Shown in pieces: positions 1 through 6,669 of a DNA stretch of 13,876 nt. The position numbers were made by a program, and so were the translations under genes. Every line of letters starts with the position of its first letter. Position 1 is the stretch's first letter. The notes under the pieces are model-generated. The model searched no databases, was not told the origin of the DNA, and saw only the letters and a list, made by a program, of their open reading frames with translations. The stretch comes from Planctomycetota bacterium (GTDB lineage: Bacteria > Planctomycetota > Planctomycetia > Pirellulales > Pirellulaceae), in the NCBI GenBank assembly GCA_026692885.1, contig JAPLNJ010001193.1:1-13876 (forward strand), given 5' to 3'.

Positions 1-117
1 GGGCGGGATGCGGCGGAAGAAGTGAGGCGGTTGCGGACCCGTGGCGTGGTCCAGAAACCTCGCTCCACCGGGGCAAGCCCGGATGGGGGCGGAACAAAAA
101 CAGGACCATCCGTTTGA
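1..117 (+). CDS. possible C-terminal end of an unidentified protein
   Basis: Frame 1 is open from the first base to a TGA at 115-117 and gives 38 residues. The first half is helical and charged (AAEEVRRLRTRG), and the tail is rich in Gly, Pro and Thr. This is what the end of a real gene could look like, but another frame is also open here because the DNA is GC-rich. No family is recognisable. It could equally be non-coding. Confidence 0.3.
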   Translation, partial: GRDAAEEVRRLRTRGVVQKPRSTGASPDGGGTKTGPSV

Positions 118-278
118 CGCCCGACTCCCCAATTTTGCGCGCCTCAGGCCGGGGGTGAGGGGCGTGGCACTCGCTTGGATCCCCTAACCCCTCTCCCCGG
201 AGTACCGGGGCGAGGGGAATCGTGACACCGCAGACGCTCCCCCGTGCCAGACACACGAATCGCGGAACCAATCACAAT
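118..278. other. intergenic spacer with one palindromic repeat
   Basis: No convincing gene is seen between the possible gene tail and the hydrolase stop codon. The main content is the hairpin repeat at 188-217. It lies about 60 nt beyond the hydrolase stop on the minus strand and could help end or protect that transcript. Confidence 0.5.
188..217 (-). repeat. palindromic repeat, family A, copy 1
   Basis: The arms CCCCTC-t-CCCCGG (188-200) and CCGGGG-c-GAGGGG (205-217) pair around a 4-nt loop with one internal mismatch. The reverse complement matches the copy inside the cyclase gene at 8123-8150, including the GGTACTCC centre. A diverged copy is at 3081-3108. In my recollection this is a dispersed repeat seen in many genomes, whose translation is often deposited as a LSPEYRGEG-like peptide. 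Confidence 0.8.
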
Positions 279-2939
279 TCAACGTACCTCGACTTCATAC
301 CAGACCGTCTTATGTTCCGGCCGGAGCGCTAGCGCGGCTTTGCCGCCGGACGTCACGCAGGGCACCTCCGCGCGGCGGTTCCCGGACTCGTCGAGCGGAA
401 ATAGCTTGACGCCGCTACTCGCGACAGGGAACTCGATATCGGCCGTGATGCCCTCGCACAGGAGGGGCGTCTTTCCCCAGCGATTCCGCACGGTTACGCG
501 GTCGTCGCCAAGTTGCTCCAGCTGCATGTCCGTGTTCTGCGTCCAGCCGGTGGCAGCGATCAGGACTCGCCCTGGCTGACCCAACCTCTTCGCGTCCATC
601 GCCACGATCGAAATGGTCGCCCAATCGAGTCGTGTGGCGCCGATTCGCAGCCGGACTTCGCCCAACTCGAACGTGCGGCCGCGGACAAAGCCAGTAAAGA
701 GCTTAGCCCGCGGCGTGTCCGCGATGAAGTAGCCAGCGTCCTTTTGCAATACGTTCCAACGGAGTTGCCCCGTGTCAGAGACGAATTCGCTGCTCTTGCT
801 GAGTTCTGGGCGGGCGCCGGCGTGGGAGGGCGAGGCTCCCGCCGAGCCGGCCCCGGCGCGCGGCTTGGCGGGGTGCCCGCTGGGCCCCTCGCCCTCCCGC
901 GCAGGGTCAATGGCTACTCCGTGAATCAATGACAGCCGCGAATCCAGGCCAAATTGCTCCGCAGTCACCGACCAGGGATCCAGAGTCTCGCGCAGCTTGC
1001 TGCGTTCGGCATCTCGCGACAGCGGCGCCTTCAACGTCTCGCGAGCGGGCGCCACATCCGCGCGGCAGAACATTGCGACACAGGCCGGCATATGCACCAG
1101 CTTGGCCGTTTCGCCCTTGATGTCAAAGAAACTGTTGACCAGCTGGGGCTCAAAATCGGCGTTGTGTGAATAGGCGAACGAGTAGATAGCGTCCCACGAT
1201 TGAAACGCGCCAAAGGCGGCGATCATCGGGAACCCTTCCGCCGAGTAGGAGATCGGCGCCGGGTGATTGTACTCGCTGACCGTGTACGCCATGCCGTCCA
1301 CGCGGCGCGTGGCCAAGCCAGCCAGGGTGCCGCCGGGGGTATTCACCAGCGCCGCGTTATGGACATACCAGTCCTGACTGTCCCAGGGACGCCCCGGAAA
1401 CGTCGGATGGTGCCAGTACGAGTGGGCATCAATGTAGTCGAGCGCGGCCTGGACGTGCAGCGGACTGTAGCTGAGTTGCGTACCAGAGACCAGCGACCGC
1501 ACGCCCAGTTCGTCCTTCACCCAACGCACCATGCCCGACCAGTACTCCTGCTCCGTGTCCCACAGGAAGTCGGCGAAATCGCTGCGGGCCGTCGCGGTGA
1601 CGTTCAGTTGACTACGCCGAAGCACCGGCACGCTGGCCGCCTCCAGCGTTTGGCCTTCTTCCAACCCCACAATGCCGCCGGGACGCAGCGATACGGCGGC
1701 AAACTCGTACGTGCCGGGAGTCAGGCTGGAGAACGAGATTCGCGCGTTCGGCTCGTCCTGATTGACCAGGAAGGTGAAACGCAGGCTTTCCCATTTCGGC
1801 CCCACGGCGGCCTGGGCATGGAAGCCCAGTTGCTGCCACGGATCGCCCGCTTGCATGCAATTGACGGCGATTTTCTTCGCCTGATCGCTACGTGCCCGAA
1901 ACGTAAGCGTGTAGGCCGTCTTCTTGGCGACGGTCAAGCCGCCTTGATGGAATTGGGGATGCCATGCGACAGTGCCCTGACGCCTGACCACGATTCGCAA
2001 CTGGTGCTGGCCGGCGGCGTCAGCAGGCTGGATGGACCATTCAACCTGCGTCTGATCATCGCGTTCGAGCTGCCAAGTCTTGCCTAACGGTTCACTGAAT
2101 AGGCCGTTCGTCAGCATTTCGCCGCCCAACGTTTTGGCCCCCACGTTCCAGGCAGCGGCCAACTTCGCCGTGGTCCCGTACTTCTGCTTCAGCCAAGCAT
2201 TCCACTGCTGACGGAACGTGGTCGCGTACGGCTCTGGCAGCGAATCCAAGTGGCTCCAATTCCAGCTGCTGAACAACGCATTTTCATTGTTGATCTCCAC
2301 GAAAGCCACCGCCGGCTCGTGGGCATAAGCCGTTTTCGTGTACGGATTGATGTGGGTCAGCAGGTCGCGGGCGTACTTCCTTTGCACCTCAATCATCCGC
2401 GGCTCAAAATTGTCCAGCCCCTTGTCGTAGTCTGGCCGTCCGGCTTGGTTCACAAATCCTTCCTTCTCGCCCAGGGTGCGCGAGACATGGAGATTGAGAT
2501 TGGTATAGATACCGTGCCGCTTCAGTTGATCCACCAGGTAGTCGAGCCGCTCGATTCGCTGGGGATCGATGGTCAGTTTGTTGGGACTGTCACCCCAGAT
2601 CGAACGCGCATCCATGTGATGCATGCGGACGCAGTTGATGCCGAGTCGAGCCAGCCGCGCGGCCAGTCGCTCGGCCTGGGCATGGGTGGGAAAGCAGCCG
2701 TCGAAACAGATATTCGTCGCCCAGAAGCGAATCGGCCCGTCGTCCGTTACGAGCCGGCCTTTTTCGGTTCGCACGAAACCGTGCTTGCCGGCCGGACGAT
2801 CGAGCCAGCGCGACACGTTGGTCACGTTATCCGGCGAGTCGTAGGAGAGGACGAACGGAAAGAGCGGTTCCTCGGCAGACGTGGTTTGGCAGGCAACCAC
2901 GACGGCAATCGACAGCGTGAAGGCAATGACGCGGGACAT
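279..2939 (-). CDS. secreted GH5-like glycoside hydrolase with an internal carbohydrate-binding-like domain
   Basis: This encodes 886 residues, probably a secreted or periplasmic enzyme acting on a beta-linked polysaccharide; the substrate cannot be read from sequence. Residues 1-22 form a signal peptide (MSRVIAFTLSIAVVVA, likely cleavage after SA). Residues 50-260 look like the first half of a GH5/clan GH-A barrel: GFVRTEKGRLV, RFWATNICFDG, GINCVRMHHMD, and the acid/base strand EINNEN with Glu219. Residues about 281-418 resemble a CBM4/9-type beta-sandwich. The barrel then resumes (SGTQLSYSP, DYIDAHSYWHHP, and VSEYNHP with Glu556 as likely nucleophile). The C-terminal about 140 residues look like a beta-sandwich. 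The ATG at 2939 is chosen because AAGGAG sits 7 nt upstream and the signal peptide begins there; an in-frame start at 2996 lacks both. Residues about 680-716 come from an inserted repeat. The gene stands alone. Confidence 0.85.
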   Translation of the reverse strand: MSRVIAFTLSIAVVVACQTTSAEEPLFPFVLSYDSPDNVTNVSRWLDRPAGKHGFVRTEKGRLVTDDGPIRFWATNICFDGCFPTHAQAERLAARLARLGINCVRMHHMDARSIWGDSPNKLTIDPQRIERLDYLVDQLKRHGIYTNLNLHVSRTLGEKEGFVNQAGRPDYDKGLDNFEPRMIEVQRKYARDLLTHINPYTKTAYAHEPAVAFVEINNENALFSSWNWSHLDSLPEPYATTFRQQWNAWLKQKYGTTAKLAAAWNVGAKTLGGEMLTNGLFSEPLGKTWQLERDDQTQVEWSIQPADAAGQHQLRIVVRRQGTVAWHPQFHQGGLTVAKKTAYTLTFRARSDQAKKIAVNCMQAGDPWQQLGFHAQAAVGPKWESLRFTFLVNQDEPNARISFSSLTPGTYEFAAVSLRPGGIVGLEEGQTLEAASVPVLRRSQLNVTATARSDFADFLWDTEQEYWSGMVRWVKDELGVRSLVSGTQLSYSPLHVQAALDYIDAHSYWHHPTFPGRPWDSQDWYVHNAALVNTPGGTLAGLATRRVDGMAYTVSEYNHPAPISYSAEGFPMIAAFGAFQSWDAIYSFAYSHNADFEPQLVNSFFDIKGETAKLVHMPACVAMFCRADVAPARETLKAPLSRDAERSKLRETLDPWSVTAEQFGLDSRLSLIHGVAIDPAREGEGPSGHPAKPRAGAGSAGASPSHAGARPELSKSSEFVSDTGQLRWNVLQKDAGYFIADTPRAKLFTGFVRGRTFELGEVRLRIGATRLDWATISIVAMDAKRLGQPGRVLIAATGWTQNTDMQLEQLGDDRVTVRNRWGKTPLLCEGITADIEFPVASSGVKLFPLDESGNRRAEVPCVTSGGKAALALRPEHKTVWYEVEVR
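824..898. repeat. inverted pair of repeat family B inside the hydrolase gene
   Basis: GGGAGGGCGAGG (824-835) pairs perfectly with CCTCGCCCTCCC (887-898). The flanking CTCCCGCCGAGCCG-type sequence marks the same unit that occurs in the cyclase gene at 7023-7128. On the hydrolase strand it is translated as a Gly/Ala/Pro/Ser-rich stretch (GSAGASPSHAG) between the barrel and the C-terminal domain. The frame stays open through it. Confidence 0.75.
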
Positions 2940-2946
2940 GGTCAGG

Positions 2947-2952
2947 CTCCTT
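2947..2952 (-). promoter_or_regulatory. ribosome binding site of the hydrolase gene
   Basis: The minus strand reads AAGGAG seven nucleotides before the ATG at 2939. This fixes the start and rules out the longer reading from 2996. Confidence 0.8.
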
Positions 2953-3080
2953 TGGGTTGCAGGTCTTGCCAAGCTTAACGCGAAGGCAGGCGACAACCAA
3001 GTGGGGCAAAGGTTCGGCAGAGATTGGGCGTGTCAAGGACTACGCGGGGCACACGCGAGGGGGCTCCTCCAATCTAGCTT

Positions 3081-3108
3081 CCCTCGCCCCGGTATTCCTG
3101 GGCGAGGG
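3081..3108. repeat. palindromic repeat, family A, diverged copy 2
   Basis: The outer stem is a perfect 9 bp, CCCTCGCCC (3081-3089) with GGGCGAGGG (3100-3108). An inner GG-TATT-CC follows. Compared with copies 1 and 3, the outer stem is fully paired here while the core has decayed. Confidence 0.7.
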
Positions 3109-3123
3109 GAACCGGCCGCCTCG

Positions 3124-3223
3124 TTCCCACGCTCTGCGTGGGAATGCCAGTCCGGACGCTCCGCGTCTCATCCGGAGACGCAGAGCGTCGAGCACGTGGG
3201 TTCCCACGCAGAGCGTGGGAACC
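3124..3223. repeat. nested hairpin repeat, family C
   Basis: Two hairpins face each other: TTCCCACGC-TCT-GCGTGGGAA (3124-3144) and GGTTCCCACGC-AGA-GCGTGGGAACC (3199-3223). They are also near-perfect reverse complements of one another. Between them, GACGCTC (3155-3161) pairs with GAGCGTC (3183-3189) and GCGTCTC (3163-3169) with GAGACGC (3175-3181). The unit can therefore fold either as three separate hairpins or as one long one. I recall this repeat as dispersed in planctomycetes and other bacteria (a SHALRGN-like translation). Confidence 0.8.
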
Positions 3224-3246
3224 AGACCTTGGCAGGGCTGGGGGCA

Positions 3247-5943
3247 CTAGCCTCTGCACCGCAGGAACAGCTGCACATGCTGACGGGTGAGGCCGGGAGA
3301 AACCTGCTCCAGGATCGGACGCAGCTGCTGCGGCGTCGTATCGCCGATCAGGGCGGTCAATTCAGCGATTTGCTGCGGAGTCAGAAACCACTCGGCCCGA
3401 ACCGACAGGTTGTGCTCGGTGGCCTGCAGGGCCTGGTCCAGGAGTCGGGCCGCATCGCAGCCGCGAATCTGTTCGCACTCCGCACGCGTGTAGCCGGTGC
3501 TCAGCAGCCGCCACGTCCAATAAAAACTGGGCTTCACCGCAGCCGTCGCGAATTCCGGCTGGTCCGGTTCTGGCCTCATAGAACCAGCCTCCTCGCGGGT
3601 CCTGGCCAGCGAGGACGCTGGCCCCGGGATCGACCTGGGCTCAGTCGCGGCAGGCGGTGCGGCACGCGGCGTCGCAGGCGACGACACGACCGCTGGGGCG
3701 ATCTGCGTCGATGATTCCGCTGGCGGCTCCCCCGCGGAGCGACCGGGCGTACGCCGCGGCTTTCGCCGCAATTTGGTCAGCAGGCTGCGGGGTAGATCCA
3801 AATCGTCCTCAAGTTCGGCACTGCCGCGCATCACACTGCCACCCAAGTCCGTCAAGTGGACCAACGGGCGGTGGCGTTCTCGCTCGGTTTGCGCCAGCAG
3901 CCCGGCGGCCAGTAATTTGTCGATCAGCAACACGACCTCATCCTGCTTAACGTGGTGCAGCAGGCCGTAGGTGCTCAGCTGATCGAGCCGGTACTTCGTG
4001 ATATTCGCCGACTTGGAACCCCACAGCATCTGGGCGACAAGGTTCTTGCCAAATCGTCCGTGCGTCCGAGCCACGCCGCTGAGCACCATGCGCACGGCCT
4101 CCACAATCGCCTCGTCGCCCAGCTCCGTAGCGGGCGTCCCCCGGCGATCCACCTCCGTGACAATCGCCGATGGTCGGACTGGGGTGGGACGGGCCGTCGG
4201 CAAAGCCGAGTGATCGACGGGACGCGCCGACTTGCCCTTGGCCACGCAGTTGTCGCACGTCCCGCAACGTGTTCTGTCTGGATCGCCGAAGTAGTCCAGA
4301 ATCTCCAACTGGCGGCAACCGTGGGTCTTGGCAAAGTGGATGACTCGCTCCAGCTTATCAAACTCCGCCTGACGCCGCCGTTCCAGTTCCTCGAAGTCGA
4401 TGTCCAAGGCTTCGAACGACTTCTCACGTTCCATCATGTGGATGGCCCGGCCGCGGAAAGCGGGGGCATAATCAAAAGCCTTCAGACGGGTCAGCTCCCG
4501 CAACGCCCGCAGCACGGCGTCCCGATCGAGTTCCGCCAGGTCCGCAATTCTTTCCAAGGAGAAGTAGACCCGCTCATGCCGCAAGTCGCCGACCTCGTGT
4601 TCGAGCTGGCGGAGCACCTTGCGTTGGATCTTGGCCTCCTTCGGCAGCAAATCGACCAACGTCGGCAGATCGCTGTCGATCCTGACCGAGGCTTTGTTCT
4701 CACGCGAATCCAGACGTTCCAGGGCCCCGCACTTCTCCAACAAGCGTTCGCAGGAGCCGACCCCCTCGGTGCCGATCGACAGATCCAGCTGCTCCTTGAG
4801 TTCTTCCAGTGTGATCTCGATCGGGTCTTGTTCCTCATGGCGAAGATACTCGTACACCTCGGCGACGACGTCCCGCGAAGGATACGCGTTCTCGATAAAG
4901 AATTCCTGGATGTAGCGATCCTGATAACTGAACAACAACAGGCATCGGGAAGGCTGACCGTCGCGCCCGGCCCGGCCCGCTTCCTGGTAGTAGGCTTCCA
5001 GGCTGCCCGGCATGTTGTAGTGGACCACGAACCGCAGGTCGCGTTTGTCGATGCCCATGCCAAACGCGTTGGTGGCCACGATAATCTGCAGCCGGTCCTG
5101 CATGAAATCGTCCTGTACCCGCGTGCGCTCCTCCGGCAGTAGACCGGCGTGATAGAAGCCGACGTTGCGTTTCAATGCCTGCGAGATCAGCGTCGTGACT
5201 TCGCTGCACTTCTTCCGCGTCGAAGCATAGACGATACCGGCGCCCGGATTCTCGCGCAGGAACTCCAACAGCAGCGAGTCTTTCTCCCGAGTGCTGCCCG
5301 ATTCCAGGACTTCGAACCGCAGATTCGGCCGAGCAAACCCCGAGACGAAAATCTTGGGATCGCGGAGTTCCAGCAGCTGCACCACGTCCTGGCGGACTTC
5401 CGGCGTGGCGGTCGCCGTCAAAGCGATCGTCTGGGGATATTTCAAGCGTGCCCGGAACCGGCCGAGGCGCGCATAATCCGGACGGAAGTCGTGGCCCCAT
5501 TCGCTGATGCAATGCGCCTCGTCGACCGCCAGCAATTGGAGTCGTGCGTCGCGGATCGCCTCCAGAAACTGGGTGTTCCGCAGACGCTCGGGCGCGACGT
5601 AGACCAAGTCGTAATGCCCGGCCGCCATGTTCGCCAGACGCAGTCGTTGCTCGGCAGCCGACAACGAGCTGTTGACAAACGTGGCCTTCAGGCCCAGCGC
5701 ATCCAATGCATCGACTTGATCCTTCATCAACGCGATCAACGGCGAGACGACCAGTGTCAGCCCGGTACGGGCAATCGCTGGCAACTGGTAGCACAAGCTC
5801 TTGCCCCCGCCGGTCGGCATGATGCACAGGCAGTCCTGACCGCCGAGCACCGCCGAGATTACCTCATGTTGCCCAGGTCGGAATTCCGACAGGCCAAAGC
5901 GAGCAAGATACGGTTGTGGTTCGAGCGGGGGCGTGGTTGGCAT
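3247..5943 (-). CDS. recQ: ATP-dependent DNA helicase RecQ, extended form
   Basis: A 3'-5' superfamily 2 DNA helicase of recombination and fork repair, 898 residues (E. coli RecQ has about 610). The helicase core carries motif 0 (FRPGQ), Walker A (PTGGGKS, residues about 43-49), SPLIALMKDQV, the DEAH box (AVDEAHCISEWGHDFRP), TATAT, and motifs V-VI (NAFGMGID, QEAGRAGRDG at about 320-329). A zinc site follows (Cys543, 560, 563, 566) with the spacing of E. coli RecQ. A winged-helix RQC-like segment spans about 605-710, then a Pro/Ala-rich linker (724-799) and a C-terminal helical domain (802-898) resembling the HTH domain that replaces HRDC in many bacteria. About 160 extra residues lie between motif VI and the zinc site. 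The start is uncertain: the ATG at 5943 is preferred, but an in-frame GTG at 6006 is possible, and neither has a clear Shine-Dalgarno. It lies downstream of nrdR and is probably co-transcribed with it. Confidence 0.95.
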   Translation of the reverse strand: MPTTPPLEPQPYLARFGLSEFRPGQHEVISAVLGGQDCLCIMPTGGGKSLCYQLPAIARTGLTLVVSPLIALMKDQVDALDALGLKATFVNSSLSAAEQRLRLANMAAGHYDLVYVAPERLRNTQFLEAIRDARLQLLAVDEAHCISEWGHDFRPDYARLGRFRARLKYPQTIALTATATPEVRQDVVQLLELRDPKIFVSGFARPNLRFEVLESGSTREKDSLLLEFLRENPGAGIVYASTRKKCSEVTTLISQALKRNVGFYHAGLLPEERTRVQDDFMQDRLQIIVATNAFGMGIDKRDLRFVVHYNMPGSLEAYYQEAGRAGRDGQPSRCLLLFSYQDRYIQEFFIENAYPSRDVVAEVYEYLRHEEQDPIEITLEELKEQLDLSIGTEGVGSCERLLEKCGALERLDSRENKASVRIDSDLPTLVDLLPKEAKIQRKVLRQLEHEVGDLRHERVYFSLERIADLAELDRDAVLRALRELTRLKAFDYAPAFRGRAIHMMEREKSFEALDIDFEELERRRQAEFDKLERVIHFAKTHGCRQLEILDYFGDPDRTRCGTCDNCVAKGKSARPVDHSALPTARPTPVRPSAIVTEVDRRGTPATELGDEAIVEAVRMVLSGVARTHGRFGKNLVAQMLWGSKSANITKYRLDQLSTYGLLHHVKQDEVVLLIDKLLAAGLLAQTERERHRPLVHLTDLGGSVMRGSAELEDDLDLPRSLLTKLRRKPRRTPGRSAGEPPAESSTQIAPAVVSSPATPRAAPPAATEPRSIPGPASSLARTREEAGSMRPEPDQPEFATAAVKPSFYWTWRLLSTGYTRAECEQIRGCDAARLLDQALQATEHNLSVRAEWFLTPQQIAELTALIGDTTPQQLRPILEQVSPGLTRQHVQLFLRCRG

Positions 5944-6057
5944 CCGGAGTCGGAGAGCAGGCTCTTCAAGGTGGTCATCACGCTCCGCGTGATGACCTGT
6001 CGTCACGGTGGAGCATGACGACTACTGTACTTGCGGCACTTGTTCCTTCGGCGGTCC

Positions 6058-6516
6058 TTAGGACTTGGCCTGCAGCATGGGCTGCAGTTCATCCACAAAA
6101 TCGCGTACGTCCTTGAATTGACGATACACACTGGCGAACCGCACGAACGCCACCTCGTCCAATCGTCGCAGGGCCGCTATGACCAACTCGCCGATGACGC
6201 GGCTCTCGACTTCGTCCTCACTGCGATCGAAAATATCGCATTCCACGGCACTCACGACGGTCTCTATTTGTTCGTCACTGATGGGCCGTTTCCAGCACGC
6301 CCGCTGCAAGCCTAGCCGGATCTTCGCGCGTTGAAAGGGCTCGCGCACGCGATTCTTCTTGAAGACCTTCAGCATCGTGGCCTCGTACCGCTCGTACGTC
6401 GTGTACCGCCGCTCGCAGTGGACGCACTGCCGACGGCGGCGAATCGCCGACCCGTCTTCACTGGCGCGGGAGTCAGTTACGCGGTCGTTGTCGATATGGC
6501 AAAAAGGGCACTTCAT
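6058..6516 (-). CDS. nrdR: transcriptional repressor NrdR
   Basis: A 152-residue protein, the usual NrdR length. NrdR senses ATP/dATP and represses ribonucleotide reductase genes by binding NrdR boxes. The N-terminal zinc ribbon has Cys3/Cys6 and Cys31/Cys34 with the typical CPFC, DSR and IRRRRQC..C..R.TTYER pattern. The ATP-cone follows from about residue 48 (VFKKNRVREPFQRAKI) to the ASVYRQF-DV-DF end that typifies the family. The ATG at 6516 gives the canonical MKCPFC start. No good Shine-Dalgarno precedes it, while a TATAGT hexamer lies 8 nt upstream. recQ follows on the same strand (51 nt to its possible GTG start, 114 nt to the ATG). No ribonucleotide reductase gene is in the window, so its targets lie elsewhere. 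Confidence 0.97.
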   Translation of the reverse strand: MKCPFCHIDNDRVTDSRASEDGSAIRRRRQCVHCERRYTTYERYEATMLKVFKKNRVREPFQRAKIRLGLQRACWKRPISDEQIETVVSAVECDIFDRSEDEVESRVIGELVIAALRRLDEVAFVRFASVYRQFKDVRDFVDELQPMLQAKS

Positions 6517-6524
6517 AATTTCCC

Positions 6525-6530
6525 ACTATA
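6525..6530 (-). promoter_or_regulatory. candidate -10 element of nrdR
   Basis: The minus strand reads TGTGTATAGT with TATAGT ending 8 nt before the nrdR ATG, a spacing that would start transcription at or next to the ATG. No good -35 hexamer is visible. A single hexamer in a 150-bp spacer is weak evidence. Confidence 0.3.
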
Positions 6531-6669
6531 CACAAATCCTGGCAGGGCAGGCTAGTATAGATGCGATTTGATATCCGGCTCACCAATTGGACTGTCTGAC
6601 TTCGGCGTAATCACCAACCGCACAAGCGGCTGGGGGCAAAGTCAGGCCGTCGAACCAGGAACCCTCTCC

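Larger units (their letters stand above)
2940..3246. other. hydrolase-recQ intergenic region filled with hairpin repeats
   Basis: Both flanking genes are on the minus strand. The part next to recQ holds two repeats (3081-3108 and 3124-3223) beginning about 24 nt beyond the recQ stop. They could end or stabilise the recQ transcript. The part next to the hydrolase holds its ribosome binding site. I see no convincing -35/-10 pair for the hydrolase. Confidence 0.5.

Noticed and set aside
1200..2087. A long plus-strand open frame opposite the hydrolase
   Set aside because: It is antisense to a well-supported gene, shows no family motif and reflects high GC content.
3952..5142. A long plus-strand open frame opposite recQ
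   Set aside because: It mirrors the helicase coding sequence, with no recognisable domain or ribosome binding site.
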